NCBI GenBank assembly: GCA_910589415.1
Contig: OU342636.1
Coordinates: forward strand, 8,724,437-8,788,436
Length of the DNA stretch: 64,000 nucleotides
Direction of reading: 5' to 3'
Source: Malachius bipustulatus
Taxonomy: Eukaryota; Arthropoda; Insecta; Coleoptera; Melyridae
Below are positions 10,785-20,731 of this stretch, piece by piece (position 1 is the first letter of the stretch; each line of letters opens with the position of its first letter). Made by a program: the position numbers and the translations under genes. Under the pieces are notes generated by a model. The model searched no databases. It saw nothing but the letters and a program-made list of their open reading frames with translations, and was not told the origin of the DNA.

Positions 10785-12415
10785 GTGGGTACCTGTAGGT
10801 TGGAAAAGATGTAGCCCTCCCTATTCGCTCCTTTTTAAATTTTGAATAGACATGCCAAAAGAAAAGTGTGCGAACAGAAGGTGCATTATTTCCTCGCGCT
10901 CCGTTCGGGTACGTTCAAATTCCTTTGAACCCGAAGCGGAACAGAGGGTTGTGGGGATCTTAAAGAAAGTTACAGATTTTTCAGGTGATCGTCTAGATCA
11001 ATAATGTTTCCAAAAAGTTTCCAAAAAAACCTTGACCTGCCCTACGTTGTGATTATTTTTTAAATTTCAGGTCACACAAAACACACTAAAAATAAAAGTC
11101 ACACTAATAATTAACAGTTTATTGGAATAAATTCCAATTAAAATAAATTTCCAGGAATTGATAATAATGTATCGTGAGATTATATACTTAAAATTAGGAT
11201 TTTTCAACTTATCTACTAAACATTACACATCACATCAAAAAGAAATATCATTATTCATTTTAAAATGCAATTAGTCTATAAAAGACCACAATATAACCTT
11301 CAATAGGCATTCACCAAAATTTACACATCTAACCTTACTTAATTTGGCCAAATTACAGATTTACAAAACTAAAATTTACTTTACTAATAAAAAACAATTA
11401 TACCGGCTTGGTATAAACAATAAGTTTAGCAATATACAAAATTGTAATATCAATTAGGTACCTTTAAATTCAATCAAAGATAACAAAAATCCGATTAAAA
11501 TTCACTCCCATAACGTCATTTGGTCTTATATGTTCTTCTCTTTAGGTTAAAGAGTTATTATTATAAACACAATAAGGTAGGTACCTTTAGATTCAAACTG
11601 GCTGTTCCGGTTGAAAACTGAGTGAAACAATGGTTCAAAAAGGGCAGGATGGAGAACAAAGCTTCCTCCTTCCACCATCGATGACGTCAGACCTCCATCA
11701 TTGGTCCAGACCCATAAAAACTGGCTTCTCTTTTCCAAAGGACGCCATCCATCCGAACTCGTCTACATAGACAACTGAACTCAGGAACTGGAACTGGGTT
11801 ACTACGGGATCCTCAAATAGACTCAAGTCCGAAATAATATCATAGCCTGAAACTAGAGCTAGAACTGCAACAAAAGCCTGGAGCTAGGACCAAAACCCCG
11901 TAACTAGAGCCCTGAAATTAAAAATAATTACCATCTGAATTTACTAAACGCCATCTTTAATTTTTACCGAAATGAATTCTGTTATCCAAGTCGGGCTTCT
12001 CTAAAATCCATTTTCTGCTTCAATCTCAAAACTACCTAATCGAGGACAACATAGAACATTAGCTTTGCTAAATAACTCTCAAACTACAACTTCATACCTG
12101 AGTTTAAACAAACCACTACACGAAACAATTAACTCAATAATTCACTTTAATGAACCATATTCACACCATCAGTATTTCAGACAGAAAGAAAGATGAGACG
12201 TTCATCTCGTCGGGTTCCGACCTCCCACTACCTAATCGATAAATTAGCGCATATTCAGTTATCCGCTACATCGGCCTGTCACCTCTCCGACTGATGGCAT
12301 CTGGCAGACTGGAAACTGACACTCATCATTCGACCTCGCTACAATGACTCAGAATATAAAACCAGCGGAGTGTAAACATTCCGATCAGGTCTATTATCTT
12401 GCGCCTTCTACTAGT
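10785..12415. mobile_element. Unidentified 1.6-kb insertion inside the hAT transposase
   Basis: The hAT reading is interrupted exactly across this stretch, which therefore entered later. It has no long ORF. Near its right end is a TATA-like AGAATATAAAACC (about 12350), and the centre holds repeated CTAGAGCTAG-like wording. The two outer ends share only a weak inverted motif (ATTAGTG / ACTAGTA). It could be a solo LTR or a nonautonomous element. I cannot decide. Confidence 0.5.
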
Positions 12416-14071
12416 CTAAAATTCATTCGAAACAGATGTGGAAAAGCGCACGCTACAAAGAGACATTTTTTTGTCGAAGCTTCCCCAAACTGACATTTCT
12501 TCCACGTTATCAGCAGTTGGTTGTTCTCTTACTTGCGAAATATTTATCGCTTCTTTATTTTTAAATTTATTCGCAAGCAATGAAATTACAGCCTTTTTTG
12601 CTCTTTCCCCTATTTCTTCATCGGAGAAACCCAAAGTCTTGTACCTTGGATCCACGAAGGTACTTACAATTAGAGATTGATTATTCTCAAAATCACCAAA
12701 TCTGGAAATGATTCCATCTAAAATACTTTTCACTAAAGTCTTTGACATTTCCGTCAAATTCTGTGTCATCAATAATTTTGAATAAACATCTTTCAGTCCG
12801 TTGCACAAGATGATAACGGATGAAGCAGTCACGTAATTTTCTCCGCTCATCAATTTAGTGACTGTTTCTAGAGGTCTTAGGATTTTCACAATTTGTCGAT
12901 AAATTTCCCATTCTTCAATGCAAATAATAGGTAGATTTTTGTCTATCAGAGCAACTGTAGTTCTCAAGGACTCTTCTAGCTCTGTGAATCTTTCCAGCAT
13001 ATAAAAAGTTGAATTCCATCGAGTGGGCACTGCCTGTATCAGTTTTTTTGGCTCTAATTGTAATTGCCTTTGTTGCTCCATAAACTTAGCTGTGGCAGTC
13101 GTACTATATGTTTAAAATGGGCTACAATTATTTTGACTTTTTCTATGGGACCAGTAATTTGTTTCAAGCCATCAGCTGCAATTAAATTTAACGTGTGAGC
13201 AAAACACCCAAAGTGCGGCAACTTTAATTCATCTTTGATGGCTTTGCGTACATTGGCGGCATTATCTGATACAACCATCAAGACTTTTTTACCTAAGCCC
13301 CATTCCGTTATCACCCTCTTTAGTTCACACGCCAAATTGACACTTGTGTGGACTCTCTTCAAATGCGCGGGAATCTAATAAAGCAGATTTTAATGAAAAG
13401 TCGTCATTTAAAACATGTGCAGTAACTGCCATAAAATTTTCAGTGTTGCAAGATGTCCAGCAATCTGTAGTGAGAGTTACAGCATGTGTTGTATCTATGG
13501 CATCTTTTGTATTTTTGTAAACTTCCTAATAAGCTGCCGGAAGCAATGTATTGGTGATGGTTTTCCGACTTGGTAGTTGATAGGAAGGATTTAGGTCACT
13601 AACAAATTTCCTAAATCCATAGTCTTCAACTACACTAAATGGTTGGAAATCTTTTACAAACAAAAGCATCAAACTTTCATCAATTTTTTTTTTTAGCAGA
13701 TAATCCAATTTGTTTTGGAATAAAACAATCAACGGTGGTTTGTAATTGCTTAGGCTTAGGCTGTACCCTAGTTCTCATTTCCAGATCGGGTTGCACCGAT
13801 CTAGATTTTCAAAATCGGGAATCTCAGAATTCGATCTCGATGTCGAGGGTTGAGGTTGAAAAGGTTCCTGATCCTGAATAGATTTCACAACTGTAGATGA
13901 CTTGTCGTACTTTGTCTTGTCTTGACGTAAATTGTCTATCTTTACTGTAGGGTGTCTACGCTCTACATGTTTTTTTAAATTGCTGGACGTTGATTTGTAG
14001 CTCAGCTCCACTTTGCACATATTGCAAACTGCTACTGAATTTGCGTTCGCCTTTGGAGTAAAAAATTCCAA
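12416..14071 (-). pseudogene. hAT-family transposase, BED finger and catalytic core (main part)
   Basis: A DNA transposase that would cut and paste its element. From the N-terminus (14071 downwards) a BED-type zinc finger is clear: CNMCKVELSYKSTSSNLKKHVERRH. After frameshifts come SYQLPSRKTITNTLLP (13526-13732), the catalytic-domain block VSDNAANVRKAIK...HFGCFAHTLNLI (13054-13362) and TRWNSTFYMLERF with the helical insertion domain (12416-13081). These are the classic hAT/ZBED motifs, including the CxxH-like CFAHTLN. There are at least three frame breaks. The C-terminal dimerisation domain continues at 10525-10784 after a foreign insertion. Terminal inverted repeats of this element were not identified, partly because its 5' flank abuts the mariner-like element at 14146. 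Confidence 0.85.
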
Positions 14072-14284
14072 ATAGAGGATGTGTGTCGTGGCATGGTAGA
14101 GGCAGCAGGATTATCAACTTTTGTAAAAAAAATAATTTTGATATACAGGGTGGTCCAACTTAAAACGTCAGGACTTTATCAAACGATAGATAACGTTAAA
14201 ATAATGCCATCAGTTTCTCGTATACACTTATAGCCGGGAAAGCTTCCTTTTCAAGATACAGCGTTGAAGTTTTGGGAAAAATAG

Positions 14285-14950
14285 TATATTGTATACCTAG
14301 GCGGTAAAGTGGCACTTTTCAGGCCTCAAGAAGATATGGCCAGGCGAGGCGCAGCCGAGGCTGGCCACTTCTTGAGACCTGAAAAGACACTTTACCGCCG
14401 TGGTTTACACATAATTTTTTATCCTACACAAAATAATAATAATAATAATTTTATTTTTTTTTTTTTGAAAAATTTTGTTTTGAAAGAAAATTTATTGAAT
14501 ACCTACATTTATGTTTGCTTAATACATTAGTATCAGTAAGCGTAGATTAGTTAAATTACAATCAGTAATTTATTTATTTATGGATAACATTAATAGTGAA
14601 GATTTTGAATATTACAAGTATTATTGAACGAAATTCCTTGTTTGGATAAATTTGACATCAGTAAGTTTAAATCATCAAATCTTCAATAATTAATTTTTAA
14701 TTTGCTGGGTCTTGCTGGTCTATTGACATTGACAGATTGACATACAGCTAGCACAGAATTAGACTAATCTATTCTGTGCAGCTAGCTTGCTTGCTATTGG
14801 TTCCTTCTGGAAATAGCATTTCAATTGCAATTGGGTGGCCCTCTAGCGTGAAAATATAAAAATAATTTTACCGCCTAGGCAGGAAAAGTGGCACTTTCTC
14901 CGGGGGCATGCAGTCGAGAAAGTTCAATTTTCTTATGGAGTAGGATAAAA
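14285..14950. mobile_element. Nested insertion with CCTAGGCGGTAAAGTGGCAC motif and GC-rich hairpin
   Basis: The left arm of the mariner-like element is split here relative to its right arm. Both ends of the insert carry a CCTAGGCGGTAAA / TACCGCCTAGG motif next to GTGGCACTTT and ATCCTAC wording in inverted orientation. At 14310-14400 there is a strong GC-rich hairpin (CAAGAAGATATGGCCAGGCG facing GGCTGGCCACTTCTTGAG). No protein. The family is not known to me. Confidence 0.6.
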
Positions 14951-15330
14951 AATAATGTTTTGTAAATATTGTCAAAACGGCTGCTTTAAAAAAATTGAAA
15001 TTTGGCACGCAGCATGAGCTAAGTATTTTTTATGATTTACGGCTTATGGTGATAAATTGCAAAAACCAGCGGTGGAGATATGGGTGTGCCATCGTCCCTT
15101 TTCAAAAAAAAAAAATTGACGCTACTGACTCTATTGCAAATTTAATAATACGAGTACTATTCAATGCCTCATGATTTTTAGAACAAAAAAGTACTCCCTA
15201 ATTTTTTTCACAAGGCTTTTCAGGTTTTCTTAGGTAATAGCTGTAACCATTTTAAGAACAGACAAATTCTAATCAAAGAACTTTTACTTAAATAATTAAA
15301 TAACAGGAATAAACAACACCTAACTAATGT

Positions 15331-16282
15331 AACAATTGTTCGAAATAACAACCATTCTGTTGAATGGATAACTGGCAACGTCTTCTGATGGAGTTGTTTA
15401 GACTAAGTAGCATGTCGTGATTAATATCTGCACAAACGTTCCGAATCCTAAGCAAGAGTTCCTCTCTATGGGGCACCGGAGTTGCATCTTTCAGATGACC
15501 CCAAAGATAGAAATCCAGGGGGGTTAAATCTGGAGACCATGCAGGCCATGCAACTGGACCACCGCGACCAATCCATCGTCCTTCAAAGTGTGTGTTCAGT
15601 CAATTACGAACGTTTGCACCAAAATGTGTTTTCAGAATTCAGTCGCTGTGGGAGTTCATAAGGGCCAAAGAGGTTACCATTGTAGATTCCTATCCAAATG
15701 TTGACACTAAATTCGTGTTGAAACTTTCGTGGTCTAATTTCGTGAGGATTGTCATGAGCCCACACATGTTGATTGTCAAAATTTACAATCCCACGTCGAG
15801 TAAATCCCACGATTCATCTGTCCATAGAATATTTCTTAAGAAATCGTTATTCTGGTCCAGAAGCCACCTAAAAAACACCATCCTGCGTTCTTCATCTCCT
15901 GGTTGTAAACCATGAACAGGTGGGAGATGAAAAGGATGTCGATGATCCCGTTTTAACACTCTCAAAATTGCGTGCTTTTAGAATTTCCAGTGATTCGACT
16001 CACTCTTCTTTGACTTGTCCTCGGGTCTCTGGTAAATTCACGTAGTATGCGGTTGTTTCTTCTTACGGTATCAACATTTAGACGATTAGGATTTCTAATG
16101 ATGGGCCCTATTCCTCTCTCAACGAATTGATTATGTACCTTTGAAAAAACATTATGTTGTGGCTGTCGTCTGTTGGGAAATCGTCTGCGGTATTCTAGAG
16201 CTGCTTCTGCCGTATTTCCATCACAAAATCCATAGATAAAATGCATATCAGCATATTCTTGTTTAGAAAATCGGAAAGGCAT
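15331..16282 (-). pseudogene. Mariner-like transposase with DUF4817-type DNA-binding start, frameshifted
   Basis: Begins MPFRFSKQEYADMHFIYG, the helix-turn-helix start often labelled DUF4817 in insect transposases, and goes on with RRVSRITG (16282-15962). In the next frame come LKRDHRHPFHLPPVHG, FLRNILWTDESW (first catalytic Asp) and GIVNFDNQHVWAHDNPHE. The minus strand at 15590-15470 then gives WIGRGGPVAWPAWSPDLTP followed by LDFYLWGHLKDA, the end of the catalytic domain. At least three frame breaks are needed. It would cut at TA sites and bind the long inverted repeats of its own element. Inactive as it stands. Confidence 0.85.
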
Positions 16283-16384
16283 CGTAATGTTTAAAAGAAT
16301 ATACCAATAGTTTGTTGTAGAGATTTAGTGACACTTATAACAAGCAGATATTAAATTGGTGAAAACGTCAAAACTTGGTCATAG

Positions 16385-17205
16385 CACAGAATAGGTACAA
16401 TCAGAATATAAACTTCAATAAAAATACCAAGTTCGCGCATCTACTCTCGGCGCATAGAGATCCGCCATGATTTGAGATGAGCTTTCATTGGTTTTGAATG
16501 CGGGCCCACAAAATAGAATTGTACCTATTCTGTGGTGGGCCTGCGTTTCTACTCTAAAGCAATGGCCGCTAGAGGTGAGGCTTGTCTCTAAAAGATCAAA
16601 GGCGCCGCCGGCGAGTTTAGCTTCTGATTGTATTGTTACGGGTCTCACAATAATAAATCCACCACTTAAAAGTCTTGCAAATTACTTTATTGATTAATCC
16701 AAGTTATAACCTCTAATTCTAATTCTAAATAATCAAACACACTAAACACAGCTTCTTTATAATTCGCTATACTGTCACTACTGGCTCCCTTACTTCACAC
16801 TTCACTTCACTACTGCTCTGTTCAGCTTCCACTAGTTACTACTGCTCTGTCTTCAGATTCATTCCACGTCCAAACTAAAACTGTCCCACGCAGCCGCGAG
16901 GCTGTTCTTATATAGTTCCCCCGACGGGGCAGCCAAACAGTAGGTACATTCTAGAACGTTGCACCGGCGCACCGGCCGTCGATTCGTGGATTCTGGAAAT
17001 GTCGGATTGTTCGGCGAGCCCACTCCAGAATTCCATAGAATTAACGTCTGTCTGTCAATGTGTCACGTGACATGTGACTGGAACTGTCGGGAACATGTCA
17101 TTGACTAACTCAGTATAAAAAAAAGAATGTAAACAAATGAAACGGCGGGCTTCACGAAACAAATAGAATGTTTCCAGAGCGGTCTCGTTATAGTATCTAT
17201 TCTGT
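16385..17205 (-). mobile_element. 821-bp insertion with CACAGAATAG ends and 8-bp target duplication, promoter-like
   Basis: The ends are CACAGAATAGGTAC and the complement of ACAGAATAGATAC, flanked on both sides by GGTCATAG, an 8-bp duplication as left by hAT or P-type elements. Read on the minus strand it contains an upstream block, a TATATAAG box near 16915, a leader and an AATAAAGTAA signal followed by an ...ACCCGTAACA end near 16630, features of an LTR. A second inner CACAGAATAGG motif lies at about 16530. The minus-strand left half recurs at 4120-4460. It may be an LTR captured in a DNA element, or two nested insertions. Confidence 0.6.
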
Positions 17206-17805
17206 GGTCATAGACTACGTCGTGAAATTTAAATTAGTTTTGTAATGTGAAGAGCCTAGCATTACCTAAGAAAACCTGAATTATCTCGAAAACGGTGCGC
17301 CTTGTGAAAAAAATTAAGCAGTACTTTTTTGTTCTAAAAAGCATGGGGCATTGAATAGTATTATTAAATTTGCCATAGAGTCAGTGGCGTCAATTTTTTT
17401 TTGAAAAGGGGCGATGGCACACCCATATCTCCGCCACTGGTTTTTGCAATTTATCACCATAGGCCGTATAAATCATGAAAAATACTTAGCTCATGCTGCG
17501 TGCAAAATTTAAATTTTTTTAAAGCAGCCGTTTTGACAATATTCTCAAAACATTATTTTTTTCCTAAAACTTGAAAAGGAAGCTTTCCCGTCTGTAAGTG
17601 TATTAGAGAAACTGGCATTATTTTAACGTTATTTATCGTTTGGTAAAGTCCTGACGTTTTAAGTTGGACCACCCTGTAGAATTATATACGAAAAAGAGCA
17701 TTCTATTACTTTACTTATTGCTTTATCAAAATAACACAAAGATCCAATTAAGAAACGAGCACTAAAATTATTTGTAATTGTCCGATAAAATAAAGTCACT
17801 ACTCA

Positions 17806-18873
17806 CTATAATACCTTTTCAATGTCAACTTCAGAAAAAGTAACCTCTATTTCAGAAAAAGTTAAATCAAATTCAGAAAAAGTTAAATCAAATACAGAAA
17901 AGGTAACTTCAATTTCAGAAAGGTAAATCAAATTCAGAATAGGTAAAGCAATTTCAGAAGATTAGATTTAAGTACTTCCTGTGAATAAATCATCTTTTAT
18001 AAATGCATTTATTATACTATAGGTAGGTACATAATATGTTTATTTTCATAATTTTTTCGGTGTGATGTATGTTTATTTACTGTGATGTATTAGTTGTTTT
18101 GTAGGGCACCCCACAAAGGCTCCTGGTGCATGGGTGACTCTGGCGACGGAGCCCAAGATCATGGGTTCGATCTTGGCTCAGCCCACACTATTTTGCAGAT
18201 TAATTTTCGAATGTTTATGACAAATGTAATATGCGATCGATTGGGCGGTGAGGGCCAGTGGGATTGACACCGAGACCGAAAGGGCCTTGAAGGCCTGGGC
18301 GTTTGAGGTGCATAACACCTTCCGTCGATACCATTACACATTGGGGCACTCCATTTGCTGCTAGAAACTTCAAATTTATTAGGTACTTACCTTCTGTTTC
18401 AACTTAGTGTATAGTATAATACGCGTTCGTAGGTTTTATCGCCTTCAAATTTTGCCTACGTCTTACCATCTTGTTAATATTTTAGTTCGGTATACCTTCA
18501 TGACACTTGTGATAAATTTGATTAAGCACTTGTGAAATCACTACCCACTTTAATGTAATTATAACATAAAGTTTAAACACTTGAATAATATGAATTGATG
18601 GTACTATAAATATAAATACAAAACATTTATCTGAAGGTAATAAAATTAGTACTTTTTCCTAAATTGGAATTACTTATTCTCAAGTTGTTTTTACTTTTTC
18701 TGAAGTTGACTTTACCTATTCTGAATCTGAGTTTACTTTTCTGAAATTGAAATTACTTTTTCTGAATCTGAATTAACTATTCTGAAATTGAAGTCCCCTT
18801 TTACTGAATTGGATTTTACTTTTTCTGAAATTGGTGTTACTTTTTCTGAAATTGACGTTGAAAAGGTATAGTA
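17806..18873. mobile_element. Nonautonomous element with arrays of TTCAGAAAAAGT subterminal repeats
   Basis: The ends are inverted copies (ATACCTTTTCAATGTCAA at the left, complement of TACCTTTTCAACGTCAA at the right). Inside each end stands an array of about 20-base units, TTCAGAAAAAGT plus spacer, in opposite orientation: six or seven units at 17826-17965 and about ten at 18655-18860. Subterminal arrays of this kind are usually transposase-binding sites. The middle holds no transposase but carries the tRNA-like segment at 18118-18345. A polypeptide reading of the repeats (for example 18733-18939 on minus) is a by-product of the array. Confidence 0.7.
18118..18345 (+). repeat. tRNA-derived SINE-like segment
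   Basis: The stretch contains an A-box-like TGGTGCATGGGTG (18124) and a B-box GGGTTCGATC (18164) at tRNA-like spacing, as in the internal RNA polymerase III promoter of tRNA-derived SINEs. A body of about 170 bases follows (AGGGCCTTGAAGGCCTGGG and so on). Similar strings GGGCACCCCA and GGGCACTCCA flank it. It is not a functional tRNA: I see no proper cloverleaf or CCA-side pairing. Confidence 0.5.
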
Positions 18874-19834
18874 TATATGTTTTATTTGAAAAAAAATTTT
18901 CAACACAGAAAAACAAAAACGAAACGAAAAGCGTAACAAAAACTAAACGAAAAGCATAACAAAAACTAAACGAAAAGCATAACAAAAACTAAACGAAAAG
19001 CACATATAACACAATAATACACAAGTCCAAACTTTCGAAGTAGAGATGAGTTGTAGCATAACTGAAGAAAGAATTGAATTTGGGTCCAAGTTTTAATTTT
19101 ATTGGGGGTTGGGCATCTGTTTTTTATAACTTCAGTTAGACTTGTGCGGAAGATTCAAATTTTTGGTATATTTTATTGTAACAGCGCGCATAGAGAGACA
19201 TCTCTGAAATAAGGGCAAAGCAAAACATTAAATAATATTTCTTTTAGCTGTTCTAGTTTGGAGTAGTATTCACTATAAAGCATACCTTTTCTATTATTTT
19301 ATTTTAAACAGGGATAGTAAACAGGAATTTAGGTAATCTATTACTAGAGTGCGCCACCGACAAGGACAAGGGCTGCGGATTTCAGAAGAGATCGAAAATC
19401 AATTAGTGTATCCTATAGGTACCTATGTTAGTTACCTTTTTTTGTTTATTGATCTTTTAAATTCTTTTACCCCAGTAGTAGGTACTCGGTCAACATAACA
19501 GATGGATCTTTGTTGTCTTGACTCTATGGGCTATACAGAATGAGAATGTGGTTTGATTTACCTAATTGATTTTATTTTAATCTCAATATATTTAAACACC
19601 TTGAAAAATAAGAAATAAATAGTTTTTTTGCACATTTCCAATGTTTCAACGCTTAACTTGCCCGAAACTCATATTGGTAGGTAATAATAAATCGATAAAA
19701 AAAAATAACTCAATATATTAACTCGTTGTCGTTTCATCTTGCATCATTTAATTTCAGTATTTTCAGTCGTTTACTTATCCAAGTTTCCAGACCAGACCAG
19801 TGCCATTGCCATTGTTCGTTCATAACAAAGTAAC
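18874..19834. other. Intergenic, no gene seen
   Basis: Contains a short repeat of AACGAAAAGCATAACAAAAACTA-like wording (about 18920-19000, three to four units). Otherwise featureless AT-rich sequence. Confidence 0.4.
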
Positions 19835-19921
19835 GTTACAAAATAACGTTATTTTGGAACGTTATTTCATTGGAACGGAACGAGAAGTAACGTTACTGAA
19901 TTTTAACGATATCCCATCACT
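19835..19921. repeat. One end of a hAT-type element with TAACGTTA motifs
   Basis: Repeated AACGTTA/TAACGTT palindromes lead into GATATCCCATCACTAG. Read in reverse it starts CTAGTGATGGGATATCG, the usual form of a hAT terminus, and it resembles the ends of the element at 22419-23770. The opposite end is not found, so this is a fragment. Confidence 0.5.
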
Positions 19922-20731
19922 AGTTTACACGGTTACTTCATTAAACGCAATTTTTCATCCCTAATCCATGCATGATACAACCAAATACACTAGATAATAA
20001 TACGGACAGATTTCCGCTTTTACATGTAATGGTTAAAAAAGTGGCGCCATCTGTTGCCTTCATGATTAACTAACAGAACCGGAAATTACAAATTAATTTA
20101 AAAAATCAGGGATATAATTTACATCACTGCTTACCGGCAATCGTTGATTGAAGAATATGGAAATGATTCACTTCTTTCGCATATTTATTCTTTACGAGAA
20201 GAATAAGAATGAGAAGTGAAAGAACAAAATATCCCTCAACATGGTACATGGTTGTATTATTAAATCCCATAGCTACATCAATTCTTATTTAACATATAGA
20301 TAGGCAGGTAACAAAGCTAACTGAATAATAAAATTACACTAACAGTAATTGTTTATTTTTTTACGCACTTTAGACTACAGCACACTTTAACCGAGTTAAG
20401 GTCTCTTTCTTTCTCTCTCACATGCAGAATGCGAGCTCACCTTCTGTGTTTGTTCTGTCCGGGCTATAACCCTGAACTTGGACATCGGAGTGTCAGTGGA
20501 GGTGCAAAGATTTGTCAAACAATTCTCGGTTGATATAAAAAAAGGACACTCCCAAACATTTGAAACACTTCAGTTTGTCTTCTTTCTTATTAATGTTCAT
20601 TGGTTAGTTTGTTTATTTTTGTGTAAAAGTAAGAACACTCTTCATAAGTCTGTTGGATTTTGGTACCCGTTAGCTTTTTCTGATTGAGTGAATGGACTTA
20701 CAATGTTCGACGAGGTTTATTTTTATGTTTG
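19922..20731. other. Spacer downstream of the zinc-finger gene
   Basis: No gene is seen in the bulk of the stretch. The last bases, 20670-20731, hold the out-of-frame remains of the final zinc finger of the neighbouring gene. Confidence 0.4.

Larger units (their letters stand above)
14146..17676. mobile_element. Mariner-like DNA transposon with long inverted repeats, CAGGGTGGTCC ends at TA
   Basis: The ends are CAGGGTGGTCCAACTTAAAA at the left and its exact complement at the right, each flanked by TA, the target duplication of the Tc1/mariner superfamily. The inverted arms are very long: after removal of insertions they match for roughly 430 bases on each side (for example CAAAACGGCTGCTTT and GGTGTGCCATCG in both). 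The transposase is on the minus strand at 15331-16282. Two later insertions are embedded: one at about 14285-14950 in the left arm and one at 16385-17205 between transposase and right arm. Confidence 0.85.

Noticed and set aside
18118..18190. Functional tRNA gene
   Set aside because: Box-like motifs are present, but I cannot build a proper cloverleaf, and a SINE body follows.
18733..18985. Ser/Glu-rich repeat protein on minus
   Set aside because: It is the translation of the TTCAGAAAAAGT array of a miniature element.
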